Below the pieces are notes generated by a model, which saw only the letters and a list, made by a program, of their open reading frames with translations, ran no database searches and was not told the origin of the DNA. A program made the position numbers and the translations under genes. This document shows positions 1-8,614 of a stretch of 64,000 nt of DNA, piece by piece. Source of the stretch: Halobacillus fulvus (GTDB taxonomy: Bacteria > Bacillota > Bacilli > Bacillales > Halobacillaceae); assembly GCA_004078665.1 (NCBI GenBank), contig SCFO01000005.1, forward strand, positions 146,130 through 210,129. The letters are read 5' to 3'. How positions within the stretch are numbered: the first letter of the stretch is position 1; every line of letters starts with the position of its first letter.

Positions 1-44
1 GAGCTCGTTGTACCTTGATCAATCGATAAAATATATTTTTCCAT
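1..44 (-). CDS. glpK: Glycerol kinase, N-terminal fragment
   Basis: Reading the minus strand from 44 gives ATG and 14 codons, MEKYILSIDQGTTS, which is the phosphate-binding N-terminus of FGGY-family glycerol kinases. The gene runs off the left edge. A strong ribosome binding site, AAGGAGGATT, lies at 51-60, 6 bases before the ATG. It follows glpF by 22 bases, so glpF and glpK form one transcript behind the GlpP-type leader. The enzyme phosphorylates glycerol to glycerol 3-phosphate. Only the first 14 residues are seen, but the motif and position make the call firm. Confidence 0.85.
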   Translation of the reverse strand, partial: MEKYILSIDQGTTS

Positions 45-66
45 TTCCCTAATCCTCCTTAAACAA

Positions 67-867
67 TCAGGCAGTCTGTTGTTTTTTCAATTCGATACGC
101 ATCGAGGAAACCATGATGCCGACGACGACAACTGACCCAAGCCAAAACCATAAGCTCGGCTCCGCCTGGAAGATGGCCTGATAAAATAAACCACCATACA
201 TTCCGCCAATAATCGGTCCTAAAACTGGAATCCATGAATAACCCCAGTCCGATCCGCCTTTGCCAGGAATCGGCAGAACGGCGTGTGCAATTCTAGGTCC
301 CAAATCACGAGCTGGATTAATGGCATATCCCGTTGTAGATCCAAGCGACATTCCGATCGCTACAATTAAGAGCCCTACAATTAAGGGATTTAAACCTTGT
401 GTGAAATCGTTGGCACCGATAAAAAGAATACCCATGACGAGTACGAAGGTCCCGACAATTTCACTGACTAAATTCGAGATGGGACTTCGGATGGCGGGAT
501 CCGTGCAAAATACGGATTTGATCGCCAGCTGATCTTCTGTGTCCTTCCAGTGAGGCATGTAATGGAAAAACACGATGACGGCTCCGACAAAGGCACCGAT
601 CATCTGAGCCAAAATATACATCGGAACTTTCGCCCAGGCGAAATCCCCGACGACAGCTAGTCCGAGCGTTACAGCCGGATTAATGTGCGCTCCTGTAATG
701 TTACCGACAGCATAAACCCCCATGGCAACAGCAAGTCCCCAGGCAATGGTGATCAACACCCAGTTCCCTTGTGCTTTCGTATCCTTGAGGTTTGCTCCGG
801 CGATGACACCGCCTCCAAGTATAATCAAAATCATCGTTCCAATCAATTCACCCATAAATTCTGTCAA
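67..867 (-). CDS. glpF: Glycerol uptake facilitator (aquaglyceroporin)
   Basis: 266-residue MIP-family channel with about six hydrophobic membrane segments and both half-helix signatures: NPA in GAHINPAVTLG (about residues 60-70) and NPA in GYAINPARDLG (about 180-190). The Asp after NPAR is typical of glycerol facilitators rather than water-only aquaporins. It should let glycerol diffuse into the cell for GlpK to trap. I take the TTG at 867 as start because GGGAG lies 9 bases upstream; the ATG four codons later is too far from it. It sits downstream of glpP and a leader terminator, and just upstream of glpK. Confidence 0.93.
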   Translation of the reverse strand: MTEFMGELIGTMILIILGGGVIAGANLKDTKAQGNWVLITIAWGLAVAMGVYAVGNITGAHINPAVTLGLAVVGDFAWAKVPMYILAQMIGAFVGAVIVFFHYMPHWKDTEDQLAIKSVFCTDPAIRSPISNLVSEIVGTFVLVMGILFIGANDFTQGLNPLIVGLLIVAIGMSLGSTTGYAINPARDLGPRIAHAVLPIPGKGGSDWGYSWIPVLGPIIGGMYGGLFYQAIFQAEPSLWFWLGSVVVVGIMVSSMRIELKKQQTA

Positions 868-942
868 TGTCTTGCTCTCCCTTCACATGCGAACCTGCAG
901 GTGTCCGGAAATCAAAGCCTTGGCTCCACGCCTTATTTTTTC

Positions 943-986
943 GAAAAAAACCCGCATGAGAAATGACTTTCCTCTGCGGGTTTTTC
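943..986 (-). terminator. Leader terminator of glpFK, probable GlpP antitermination site
   Basis: On the minus strand AAAAACCCGCA pairs with TGCGGGTTTTTTT, with an inner GAGGAAA/TTTCTC pairing, followed by a U-run. It lies in the 155-base leader between the glpP stop and the glpF start. In B. subtilis GlpP with glycerol 3-phosphate causes read-through of an equivalent leader terminator; that role here is inferred from position next to glpP. Confidence 0.85.
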
Positions 987-1022
987 ACAACTCTCCCGTT
1001 GTGAATGTATGTAGCAGTGACG

Positions 1023-1571
1023 CTAAAATTGCCACAGGTCTGTGCGGGAGGTCGTAACAGCGGAAGCACCAGATTCTATGGCCTGTTCAACCTGATCCCT
1101 TTCACGAACTAAGCCACCGGCAATGACCGGAACTCCTACCTGGTCCTTTATTTCTTTTATCATTCCCGGGAGAATACCTGGCAAAACTTCAACATAGTCA
1201 GGCTTCGTCCTTTTGATGATCGATACGTTGTGTTCAATCGCCTGACTGTCGATCAAAAATAACCGCTGGACAGAAATGAGATTATACTTTTTAGCCTGTT
1301 TGATGACATGGGACCGTGTTGAAATCACCCCATCAGGTTTCACTTCCTGACCAATGTACTCCATTCCGTACTCATCCGCCTTCAGGCCTTGGATCAAGTC
1401 AATGTGAATCAGCACTTTCTTATCTGCCTTATGAGCGACGCGAACGAGTTTTCTCAGGAGGCCTAGGCGGGTTTCGAGAAGGATGATATATTTTGTATCG
1501 CTATTTAACAAATCTTCAAAGTCTTTGATTTTCTTAGCTGCCGGCAAAATCGTCTGTTCAATCTCTTTCAT
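1023..1571 (-). CDS. glpP: Glycerol operon antiterminator
   Basis: 182 residues matching GlpP: a small TIM-barrel-like protein starting MKEIEQTILPAAKK, with the conserved segments KVLIHIDLIQGL, GVISTR, KPDYVEVLPG and PVIAGGLV. In B. subtilis it binds leader mRNA in response to glycerol 3-phosphate and prevents termination. Its likely target, the leader terminator at 943-986, lies immediately downstream. The start ATG at 1571 has GGGGGAG close upstream and overlaps the end of yvoF by 14 bases, so it appears to be translated from the long hprK transcript rather than only from its own promoter. Confidence 0.93.
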   Translation of the reverse strand: MKEIEQTILPAAKKIKDFEDLLNSDTKYIILLETRLGLLRKLVRVAHKADKKVLIHIDLIQGLKADEYGMEYIGQEVKPDGVISTRSHVIKQAKKYNLISVQRLFLIDSQAIEHNVSIIKRTKPDYVEVLPGILPGMIKEIKDQVGVPVIAGGLVRERDQVEQAIESGASAVTTSRTDLWQF

Positions 1572-2094
1572 ATCTCTCCCCCTCGCTGTTCATCGCTCTT
1601 CTTTCCATTTCCTCTTTTGTGTAAATGATTCTCATCGGGTTTCCGCCTGCGAAAACGCCTGGAGGAATATCTTTATGAACGAGCGTACCTGCGGAAACGA
1701 CTGCCCCATCTCCTATTGTAACCCCTGGGAGAATCGTCGTGTTCGCCCCAATCAGAACTTCGTCACCAATCGTGACATCACCGAGACGGTATTCTTTAAT
1801 TAAATATTCGTGCGCAAGGATTGTCGTGTTGTAGCCAATGACCGCATTTCGACCGACCTTGATCCGCTCAGGGAACATGATATCGACCATGACCATCAGC
1901 GCAAAAGCCGTCTGATCGCCGACCTTCATCTTCAAAAATGTTCGATACAGCCAGTTTTTCATTTGGAGAAACGGAGTATAGCGAGCCATCTGGATGATGA
2001 CGAAGTTTTTGACCACTTTTAGAAAGGGCACGGTCTTATAAATATGCCACAGTGAATTCGCTCCTTCTACCCGGTATCGCTCCGTTTTTCTCAT
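1558..2094 (-). CDS. yvoF: Hexapeptide-repeat acyltransferase
   Basis: 178 residues with a left-handed parallel beta-helix made of imperfect hexapeptide repeats (about residues 75-150: IKVGRNAVIGYNT, VTIGDEVLIGANT, VTIGDGAVVSAGT), ending with the GNPMRII motif typical of CoA-dependent O- or N-acetyltransferases. This is the fifth gene of the hprK-lgt-yvoD-ppaX-yvoF cluster known from B. subtilis. The acceptor substrate is unknown. The N-terminal 70 residues are basic and aromatic. It starts 5 bases after ppaX ends and overlaps glpP. Confidence 0.88.
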   Translation of the reverse strand: MRKTERYRVEGANSLWHIYKTVPFLKVVKNFVIIQMARYTPFLQMKNWLYRTFLKMKVGDQTAFALMVMVDIMFPERIKVGRNAVIGYNTTILAHEYLIKEYRLGDVTIGDEVLIGANTTILPGVTIGDGAVVSAGTLVHKDIPPGVFAGGNPMRIIYTKEEMERRAMNSEGERYERD

Positions 2095-2099
2095 GATCG

Positions 2100-2738
2100 T
2101 TATCCTCCTGTAATCTCTATCAGATCGCTCATATTTTCGAGCATAAAGTCTGGGTTTAAGTCATCAAGCACTTTACGACCTTTTACCGTCCAAGCGACTC
2201 CTGCTGTCTTCGTGCCCGCATTTTTTCCTGCTTCAATATCATGGGTATTGTCACCGACCATCAGCGACTGAGACGCCTTAGCATCCAAGTGATTTAAAGC
2301 TTTGGCAATCGGCTCGGGATGCGGCTTTGCATGGTCGACATCATCGAGGGTGACGATTGTTTCAAACAGTCCATCAAGGTCTGTCAATTCCAGCCCCATA
2401 TGGACCGTATCCCGCATTTTCGTCGTCACGATCCCAAGCTGATAACCTTCTTCCTTCAATCGCTTCACCGTATCCACGACTCCATCGTATGCTCTCACAT
2501 AATCCTGATGATGCTCGACATTATGCTTCCGGTACGTCTCAATCATTTCCTCTACATGATCCGGATTGATTTTTCTCAAGCTCTCCACAAGTGGTGGTCC
2601 GATAAAGCTTAAAATCTCCTCCCGTTCATAAGGACGATCTCCATATTGTTCAATCGTATGTGAAAAGGAAGCGATGATCAGCTCATTCGTGTCGATCAGC
2701 GTTCCGTCTAGGTCAAAGAGAATGGTACGTATGCTCAT
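2100..2738 (-). CDS. ppaX: Pyrophosphatase PpaX (HAD family)
   Basis: 212-residue HAD phosphatase. Motif I LFDLDGTLIDT supplies the nucleophile Asp9 and acid Asp11; motif II is VTTK, motif III the lysine of KPHPEP, motif IV VGDNTHDIEAG. PpaX hydrolyses the pyrophosphate released when HPr kinase/phosphorylase dephosphorylates Ser-P-HPr by phosphorolysis, which fits its place in the hprK operon. It overlaps the end of yvoD by 26 bases. Confidence 0.93.
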   Translation of the reverse strand: MSIRTILFDLDGTLIDTNELIIASFSHTIEQYGDRPYEREEILSFIGPPLVESLRKINPDHVEEMIETYRKHNVEHHQDYVRAYDGVVDTVKRLKEEGYQLGIVTTKMRDTVHMGLELTDLDGLFETIVTLDDVDHAKPHPEPIAKALNHLDAKASQSLMVGDNTHDIEAGKNAGTKTAGVAWTVKGRKVLDDLNPDFMLENMSDLIEITGG

Positions 2739-3669
2739 TAGAAGTTTCCTTTCTTTCTCGTTGTAATTTATTCCAAATCAAACCAGCAGCGGCCGTGATG
2801 ACAATCGCCGTTAATAAACGAATCGCAAGCAGCGGCCAGATCGGGATTCCGAGCGGTATGAAAATCAGCGTATCCTCAACGACAGCATGGCACGAAACGA
2901 GGAAAAGAATCGCTAAATACATATCCTTTTTCGAAACGCCATCTTCCTCTACTGCCTGAATCATCAGCCCGGCACCGTATGCGAGACCGATCGTTAAACC
3001 AGCAGCTAGCGTCATAGACGTGTTCCGCTCCATTCCGAGAACCTTTGTGGCAGGGGCGAGCCACTGTGAAAAACGATCAAGCCAGCCGGTTTCCCGTAAA
3101 TACTGCATGACAATCATAAGCGGAATGACGATCAAGGATAGCTGCAGAACACCGATGAAAGCGGTCTGCAGACCCTGTCCAATGATCGCAAGCCAGCCCT
3201 CCGGATCCGCTGTACGTTCAGGAGCCAGCCCGTATTTTGCGATTTCTCCTCCACCTTTCCAAAAAAGGTTGATTAAGATCGCAGAAATGAAAGCAAGCGC
3301 TAAGCGGACGCCAACGACGAACCACCAACTCACCCCAACTTTTTTAGCAACCGTCGATTCAATGATTAAGTTATGGGAAAAAGACAGCATCACCGCTAAA
3401 ATGAACACTTCTTTCACCGTAAATTCAAAAGAAATGATCGCAGCGATACCGGCATATAAATTCAGGAAGTTCCCAAGCACAAGGGGTACAGCCGCTTCCC
3501 CGGACAAACCGATCCACCCCATCAGAGGCTCTAAGCGGTCCATCACCCAAGGAAGCACCGGCGTGAACTGTAAAATCGTCACAATAAGTGTGACAGGAAA
3601 AATCACTTTCCCTAAAGACCAGGACAGTTCAAGCCCTTTCTTCCCGCCTCTTATCAGGATGCCTTTCAT
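2713..3669 (-). CDS. yvoD: Membrane protein with nucleoside-recognition (Gate) domains
   Basis: 318 residues with about eight hydrophobic segments in two related halves; each half resembles the Gate/nucleoside-recognition fold (around GNFLNLYAGIAAI and LTIGLAYGAGLMIQAV). B. subtilis has yvoD at this exact place between lgt and ppaX. Function is not established; relatives include sporulation proteins SpIIIVMA/B-type and transporters. ATG at 3669. Confidence 0.85.
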   Translation of the reverse strand: MKGILIRGGKKGLELSWSLGKVIFPVTLIVTILQFTPVLPWVMDRLEPLMGWIGLSGEAAVPLVLGNFLNLYAGIAAIISFEFTVKEVFILAVMLSFSHNLIIESTVAKKVGVSWWFVVGVRLALAFISAILINLFWKGGGEIAKYGLAPERTADPEGWLAIIGQGLQTAFIGVLQLSLIVIPLMIVMQYLRETGWLDRFSQWLAPATKVLGMERNTSMTLAAGLTIGLAYGAGLMIQAVEEDGVSKKDMYLAILFLVSCHAVVEDTLIFIPLGIPIWPLLAIRLLTAIVITAAAGLIWNKLQRERKETSNEHTYHSL

Positions 3670-3682
3670 TTGCTTCGTCTCC

Positions 3683-4516
3683 TTACTTCACTTTCTTGCC
3701 ATTGTAATATTTATTCGCCATGCCTGTCTTACGGCGATAAATAATTACGACGATGGCTAACACAATCAGTACAACCGAAATCAACTGAGCCGTACGCAGT
3801 TCACCAACGATGTACAGACTGTCTGTACGTAGCCCTTCAATGTAAAAGCGCCCGATCGAATACCAAATCACATAGCTTAAGAACGTTTCACCGCGTCTTG
3901 GATTAAATTTGTGACGTAACACTAACAGCAAAATGAACCCAGCGATATTCCAGACGGATTCGTATAAGAATGTCGGGTGATAAAGCGTTCCATCAATACA
4001 CATCTGCTGGTTGATAAAACCAGGTAGATACTGCATGAAATTATTATAGAAGGATTCAGACACAGGTCCCCCGTGGGCTTCCTGGTTCATGAAATTCCCC
4101 CAGCGGCCGATCGCCTGACCAAGGATGATACTCGGCGCAGCAATATCAGCAATCTGCCAGAAGGACAGCTTTTTGACTCTCGTATAAATGTAAGCCGTCA
4201 GAACGGAACCGATCAAAGCCCCGTGAATCGCAATACCGCCTTCCCATACGGCAAACACCTTCCAGAAAGGTCCGTCGGCATATCGGTCCCATTCAAAAAT
4301 CACATAGTATAGACGGGCAGAAATGATAGCCGCAGGTATCGCATAGACGACAATATCTATCATATAATCTTTCTTTAACCCTAGTCTTTCCGTTTCCCTC
4401 GTCGCAATCCACAAGCCGAGGAAAGCTCCCGTAGCGATGATGAGCCCGTACCAGTAAATCGACAAAGGCCCGAGCTGGAGAAAGACGGGATTTAAAGGAT
4501 CTGTCGAACAACTCAC
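3683..4516 (-). CDS. lgt: Prolipoprotein diacylglyceryl transferase
   Basis: 277-residue polytopic enzyme that moves diacylglycerol from phosphatidylglycerol to the lipobox cysteine of prolipoproteins. Visible signatures are IAIHGALIG with the essential histidine, and the Lgt signature [15 protein letters not shown]. About seven membrane segments. Start is GTG at 4516 with AAGGGAG about 10 bases upstream. It follows hprK by 15 bases in the same order as B. subtilis. One client lipoprotein in this window is CccB. Confidence 0.95.
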   Translation of the reverse strand: MSCSTDPLNPVFLQLGPLSIYWYGLIIATGAFLGLWIATRETERLGLKKDYMIDIVVYAIPAAIISARLYYVIFEWDRYADGPFWKVFAVWEGGIAIHGALIGSVLTAYIYTRVKKLSFWQIADIAAPSIILGQAIGRWGNFMNQEAHGGPVSESFYNNFMQYLPGFINQQMCIDGTLYHPTFLYESVWNIAGFILLLVLRHKFNPRRGETFLSYVIWYSIGRFYIEGLRTDSLYIVGELRTAQLISVVLIVLAIVVIIYRRKTGMANKYYNGKKVK

Positions 4517-4531
4517 GAAACAAACACTCCC

Positions 4532-5464
4532 TTACAAGTTCTGTTGATCTTGATCGATCACTTTTGTCAGACGCTCAGAGAATTCTTCTGCAGCGTTAAC
4601 CCCCATTTTCTTCAGACGGAAGTTCATCGCTGCGACTTCGATAATAACAGCAAGGTTACGTCCAGGACGAACTGGAATCGTCGCTTTCGGAACTTCCACG
4701 TCCATGATCTTCATCGTCTCTTCTTCAAGACCAAGACGATCATACTGTTTGTTTTTATCCCATATCTCAAGGTTAATCACAAGCGTAATCCGCTTATGGC
4801 TGCGGACGGCGCCCGCACCAAACAGTGTCATGACGTTGATGATCCCTAGTCCACGAATTTCTAAAAGGTGCTCGATCAATGGTGGACTGTTTCCGATCAG
4901 CGTATCATAATCTTCCTGACGAATTTCCACGCTGTCGTCCGCTACAAGCCTGTGTCCACGCTTGACAAGTTCGAGAGCCGTTTCACTTTTACCGACACCA
5001 CTTTGACCCGTAATCAGGACACCGATGCCATAAATATCAACGAGAACGCCGTGGATAGCTGTAAAAGGGGCGAACTTCGTTTCCAAAAAGTTGGTCAAGC
5101 GGCTGATCACCCGTGTCGTTTTGTACGGGGATCGCATCAATGGAACGCCTGCTTCTCTTGCAGCGACTTCAAGCTCTGCCGGAATATCCATTCCACGCGT
5201 AATCACAATTCCTGGCGTGACATCTGTGCATAAGTTCTGAGCACGATGGTCCCGCTCCTCTTTCGAAAGTTCATTAAAGTAAGACATCTCTGTTTTTCCT
5301 AACAGCTGCAATCGCTCTTTAGGATAAAACTTAAAGTATCCGGTCATTTCTACACCCGGCCGAGAAATATCACTTGTATGTATTTCACGGTGAACGCCGT
5401 CTTGACCCGCCACCAATTCAAGTTGAAACTGTTCTAACAAATCTTCGGTACGTACCTTACTCAT
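4532..5464 (-). CDS. hprK: HPr kinase/phosphorylase
   Basis: 310 residues. The N-terminal half is the regulatory domain; the catalytic half has the P-loop GQSGVGKS (about residues 152-159) and the HprK signature [10 protein letters not shown] (about 202-211). It phosphorylates HPr on Ser46 when glycolytic intermediates are high, which drives CcpA-mediated catabolite repression, and reverses the reaction with phosphate. First gene of a tightly spaced cluster reaching to glpP. ATG at 5464 with GGAGGA upstream. Confidence 0.97.
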   Translation of the reverse strand: MSKVRTEDLLEQFQLELVAGQDGVHREIHTSDISRPGVEMTGYFKFYPKERLQLLGKTEMSYFNELSKEERDHRAQNLCTDVTPGIVITRGMDIPAELEVAAREAGVPLMRSPYKTTRVISRLTNFLETKFAPFTAIHGVLVDIYGIGVLITGQSGVGKSETALELVKRGHRLVADDSVEIRQEDYDTLIGNSPPLIEHLLEIRGLGIINVMTLFGAGAVRSHKRITLVINLEIWDKNKQYDRLGLEEETMKIMDVEVPKATIPVRPGRNLAVIIEVAAMNFRLKKMGVNAAEEFSERLTKVIDQDQQNL

Positions 5465-5544
5465 GTCTCTTTGTCCTCCTCTTTGCTCGTACGTGACTGT
5501 CCCCTATTGTAGCACGTTTTCCCTTTTTCATGGATAAAAAGCAT

Positions 5545-5571
5545 AAGAAAAAGCCGTGCAGTAGGCACGAC
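5545..5571 (-). terminator. Rho-independent terminator after yvlD
   Basis: Minus-strand stem GTCGTGCC / GCACGGC with a TACT loop, followed by TTTTTC. It separates the yvlB-yvlD unit from hprK. Confidence 0.8.
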
Positions 5572-5573
5572 CT

Positions 5574-5936
5574 CTAATCTTTCATATCTTTGATCAGACT
5601 ATTCAATACAAGGTTGATCAGCGAGATAATAATCGCAGCTAAAATCGTCATCCCGAACCCATCAATATCGAAGGTTCCACCGAGGAAGGCATCCGTCAAC
5701 CACAATGTGATCGCATTGATGACAAATAAGAACAACCCGAGGGACAGTATCGTGATCGGTAAAGTCAGTACAATAAGGATTGGTCGAACGATCGCATTCA
5801 AAATGGATAGAATGAACGCAGCCAGTAAGGCACCCCCAACACCGGAAATGATGACACTGTCAAACAGCGCTCCTACCGCTATGATCGCGATCGCGTTGAC
5901 AACAATATGCAACAGCCAATTTTTCAAGTCAATCAC
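5574..5936 (-). CDS. yvlD: YvlD-family membrane protein (phage holin superfamily IV)
   Basis: 120 residues with four hydrophobic segments (MIDLKNWLLHIVVNAIAIIAV at the start, then GALLAAFILSILNAIVRPILI, LGLFLFVINAITLWL and the C-terminal MTILAAIIISLINLVLN). B. subtilis yvlD lies beside hprK in the same order. The family is annotated from holin-like topology; a membrane role alongside YvlB/PspC-type envelope proteins is plausible but unproven. The yvlC (PspC) gene found between yvlB and yvlD in B. subtilis is absent here. Confidence 0.87.
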   Translation of the reverse strand: MIDLKNWLLHIVVNAIAIIAVGALFDSVIISGVGGALLAAFILSILNAIVRPILIVLTLPITILSLGLFLFVINAITLWLTDAFLGGTFDIDGFGMTILAAIIISLINLVLNSLIKDMKD

Positions 5937-5953
5937 CGCCTAATCTTCGTGTA

Positions 5954-7000
5954 TTACATCGATGCCGGACTGATCGTAATTGAACCAGTTTTCGTCTCTG
6001 CTTCTATGTGGAAGAGATGGGCATTATGTTCATAAGCTTCAAATTCTAATACTTTGTTTACGACATCTTTTTTGTCTTGGATGATTTTGTAATTTTCAAG
6101 GTTGCAATATATATTTCCGATTTTGGTCCGTGCTACGCCGTCCACTTTGCAACTATGAGGCAACGTCACTTTCACCTGCCCCGCCGTCGTTTTATAAAAA
6201 CCTGTATGAGCGTGATTTTCATGATGGTTGACTGTAATCGATCCGCTCATTGTGGATACATCACTCTTGCCAAAAGATCCGCTCAACTGAACGGTTCCAT
6301 TGATCGTATCCACCTCACACGTATCAAGTTCAGCCGCCGTGAGCATTACCGCACCATTTCCTGTTTCAATTTTGCAAGTTTCTCCCTTGATGCCAGCAAT
6401 ATGGACTTTCCCATTCGACGTTTTGAATTTTGTATGCTGGCTGTTTAAATGATCGACATGGATGACCCCGTTCGAGAGTTTCGCTTTAAGGAAATCATAA
6501 TTCTGCTCGGGAATCGTCAGTTCTACATTCGTTTTCACCTTCTTCGATGGACTCGCCAGTCTCAAAAGCCCCTCTTTAATATCGAATTGGTGATCAGATA
6601 AAAACTGTTCCCTCGCTTCTTCCTCTGTCTCCACTTGATAGACTTTTACGTGATAATCCGCCTTCGCGTAATCACCATCCCACACGTTTAAAGTCAAAGA
6701 CCCGTTCGCGATAAAAATGTCCAAATCCTTAAAGGAATCTGGGCTTAAATCCGTATGATGATCGAATTCTTTATATTCACCGAAGGATAAATCAAAATCC
6801 GAATTTTTGATTTTTTCCACGGCATCGTCGAAGAAGTTTTTAATGCCGTATTTGCTAGTCGATCCAGCAGCTTTCTTTTCGCTGGTCGTTTCCTGTTCGT
6901 CGGAAACAGCGCCGAGCAGCTTAGCTCCTTCTTCTGCCGTAATCTTCCCTTCTTCTATCATTTTTAAAATTTTCATCCGCTCTTCATTCATAGCCATCAT
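5954..7000 (-). CDS. yvlB: YvlB-like protein, DUF4097 beta-strand repeat
   Basis: Up to 348 residues. The N-terminal 35 residues (ERMKILKMIEEGKITAEEGAKLL) form the helical SHOCT/YvlB-type module; from about residue 80 on it is a long beta-strand-repeat region with repeated xGxVxx patterns (SNGVIHVDHL, GNGAVMLTAA, INGTVQLSG, MSGSITVNH), the DUF4097 fold of putative adhesin or envelope-stress proteins such as YvlB and LiaX. AGGAGG lies only 2 bases from the first ATG, so initiation may be at the ATG at 6997 or 6991; the latter gives MNEERMKIL, the usual start in this family. No signal peptide. Confidence 0.87.
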   Translation of the reverse strand: MMAMNEERMKILKMIEEGKITAEEGAKLLGAVSDEQETTSEKKAAGSTSKYGIKNFFDDAVEKIKNSDFDLSFGEYKEFDHHTDLSPDSFKDLDIFIANGSLTLNVWDGDYAKADYHVKVYQVETEEEAREQFLSDHQFDIKEGLLRLASPSKKVKTNVELTIPEQNYDFLKAKLSNGVIHVDHLNSQHTKFKTSNGKVHIAGIKGETCKIETGNGAVMLTAAELDTCEVDTINGTVQLSGSFGKSDVSTMSGSITVNHHENHAHTGFYKTTAGQVKVTLPHSCKVDGVARTKIGNIYCNLENYKIIQDKKDVVNKVLEFEAYEHNAHLFHIEAETKTGSITISPASM

Positions 7001-7119
7001 CTCCTCCTGTCTTTGTCAATATTCCCCTGCCCATTGACTAAGAAACGGGAAATTCGAGAACCTATTTTACGTTAGACCTATTATAAAAGTTTCACAAATA
7101 TCGAAGTAATAGCTAGAAG

Positions 7120-7293
7120 GTTTCCGTTTTTATAACTGAGCATCGAGGGGCGGGAAACAACTCGCTTTCCATGGGCGGGCGCTGAGCTTCCTCGGAGCAA
7201 GGCTCCTGCGGGATCTCAGCCTGCCCTTCCCTTTCCTCCCCATAGGAGCCTCGCCATTTCCCGCCCCTCCTACCCGATGATGAGAACGGAAAC
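7120..7293 (+). repeat. Palindromic intergenic repeat, copy A
   Basis: 174-bp element bounded by GTTTCCGTT and AACGGAAAC. Nested arms: GAGGGGCGGGAAA with TTTCCCGCCCCTC, CCATGGG with CCCATAGG, GCTGAG with CTCAGC, and a central GGAGC/GCTCC hairpin. Prototype of the family in this window. Confidence 0.9.
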
Positions 7294-7442
7294 ATCACGA
7301 TCCCTTAAAAAAATTCACACTAGAAACATCTATATATAAACAGCCATAACATATGCGCCTTTTCTAAATTCTGTTCCGTCCATCTAAAGACAAGCCTTAT
7401 CGCATTCCTGCAAAAACGATTCAAGCACTAAGAAAATGATTA
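7294..7442. other. Intergenic stretch with no feature seen
   Basis: AT-rich remainder of the 7001-7496 gap. I see no ORF with a ribosome binding site, no RNA gene and no further repeat here. Confidence 0.5.
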
Positions 7443-7488
7443 CAAAAAAACACCTTGGAAAGACTTGATGTCTGTCACAAGGTGTTTG
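7443..7488 (-). terminator. Terminator of yojF-bshB2
   Basis: Minus strand AAACACCTTG pairs with CAAGGTGTT, then a run of seven T. It lies 9 bases after the bshB2 stop. Confidence 0.88.
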
Positions 7489-7496
7489 TCTAGTCA

Positions 7497-8147
7497 TTAG
7501 GATTCAAAGGTGTAGGTATAAAAGCGTTCTGTTTTCAATCTTTCCAACTGCTCTTCCTGACCTTGGATCAGTCCCATCATGCCATCGACCTGGGAAAGGT
7601 GGGCTTTAATCGCAGCCAATTTCTTCTCCCAGTATGGTCGGATATCGAAGACAACTTCAGGAGATCCTAGTTGATCTTCATGTCCATTGGATATCGCATG
7701 CATCCAGACATCCGGACGAGCTGAAGGACTAATTTGACGGACCGCTTCGACAACGGCTGCTCCCATCGCATCATGATCGGGATGGACAGCGAAGCCAGGA
7801 TAATGGGTGATGACCGTAGTGGCGCCAAGCGATTCGATTTTAGCCTTAAGGTGATCGGCCATTTGCTCAAGCGGTTCGAATTCAATCGTTTTATCACGAT
7901 ATCCTAAATACTCGACATTGATGTCCAGCTGTTTAGCCGCTTCGTCCAATTCCTTTTTACGAAAAGTGGACAACGTTTCACGGTTGGCAAACACAGGGCT
8001 TCCCATGTTTCGTCCCATCTCTCCTAAAGTTCCGCAAAGGTAAGTGACGGGAATCCCTTCTTCTCTGAACTTTGCAATTGTGCCTGCTGCTCCGAACGAT
8101 TCATCATCTGGGTGTGGGAAGATCACGACGACGTGCTGATTACTCAT
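7497..8147 (-). CDS. bshB2: Bacillithiol biosynthesis deacetylase BshB2
   Basis: 216-residue LmbE-like zinc deacetylase. The zinc site is visible as PHPDDE near the start and HPDHDAMG around residue 130. BshB enzymes remove acetyl from GlcNAc-malate in bacillithiol synthesis, and related activity cleaves bacillithiol S-conjugates. I place the start at 8147 (MSNQHVVVIFPHPDDE) because the extra N-terminal residues of the longer ORF lie inside yojF and GAGG precedes this ATG. It overlaps the yojF stop by 8 bases, matching the yojF-yojG pair of B. subtilis. Confidence 0.92.
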   Translation of the reverse strand: MSNQHVVVIFPHPDDESFGAAGTIAKFREEGIPVTYLCGTLGEMGRNMGSPVFANRETLSTFRKKELDEAAKQLDINVEYLGYRDKTIEFEPLEQMADHLKAKIESLGATTVITHYPGFAVHPDHDAMGAAVVEAVRQISPSARPDVWMHAISNGHEDQLGSPEVVFDIRPYWEKKLAAIKAHLSQVDGMMGLIQGQEEQLERLKTERFYTYTFES

Positions 8148-8511
8148 CCGGATCAGCCTCATGAGAAAACGGCGTTTCACTTATTTCAAGCGCCACCATC
8201 AAACGGCCTTCGCGATCGTGCCCCGCCATCAGCAGTCGGTCTTTTTCATCTACTTCAAAATCAGATACACCTTCAGCGTAAACCCAACCTAGGTCAATCT
8301 TGAGACCGACGCGGTAAGAGCCTCCAGTGCTAACGATTTTTCCGTGCTGATATTTTACTTTAGCATTGCGGATAAACGCGCCGACATTATATGCTCCCTC
8401 ATCAAAGTGACTCGCATAAGCCCCATTGGTCGTTTCCAAATGAATATAAACATCTTTACCGGCAAATTCATCAATTTTCGCCTGAACTTTAGCTTGTTCA
8501 ATTGGTTTCAT
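8140..8511 (-). CDS. yojF: YojF-family protein (DUF1806)
   Basis: 123 residues, soluble, one globular domain (MKPIEQAKVQAKIDEFAGKD onward) with alternating beta strands. It is paired with bshB2 by an 8-base overlap, as yojF-bshB2 are in B. subtilis, so a role supporting bacillithiol metabolism is plausible but the biochemical function is unknown. The start at 8511 is chosen because GGGAGGAAG lies 4-5 bases upstream; an upstream in-frame ATG falls within a hairpin. Confidence 0.88.
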   Translation of the reverse strand: MKPIEQAKVQAKIDEFAGKDVYIHLETTNGAYASHFDEGAYNVGAFIRNAKVKYQHGKIVSTGGSYRVGLKIDLGWVYAEGVSDFEVDEKDRLLMAGHDREGRLMVALEISETPFSHEADPDE

Positions 8512-8532
8512 AAAACTTCCTCCCTCGAATAG

Positions 8533-8563
8533 CAATCATCCGGACGAGGGGCCCGGATGATTG
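8533..8563 (-). promoter_or_regulatory. Perfect 11-bp hairpin between uvrA and yojF
   Basis: CAATCATCCGG and CCGGATGATTG pair over 11 bp around a 9-base loop. There is no U-run on the minus strand, and the hairpin ends about 10 bases before the yojF ribosome binding site. It could be a weak uvrA terminator or a leader structure of yojF. Confidence 0.5.
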
Positions 8564-8614
8564 TAATCCTGTCGCACTAAACGATAAGCAATCCAAAGAT
8601 GGATGTCAAAACAT

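Noticed and set aside
7113-7298. 61-codon minus-strand ORF
   Set aside because: It lies wholly inside repeat copy A; similar false ORFs arise in copies C, D and G from the same palindrome.
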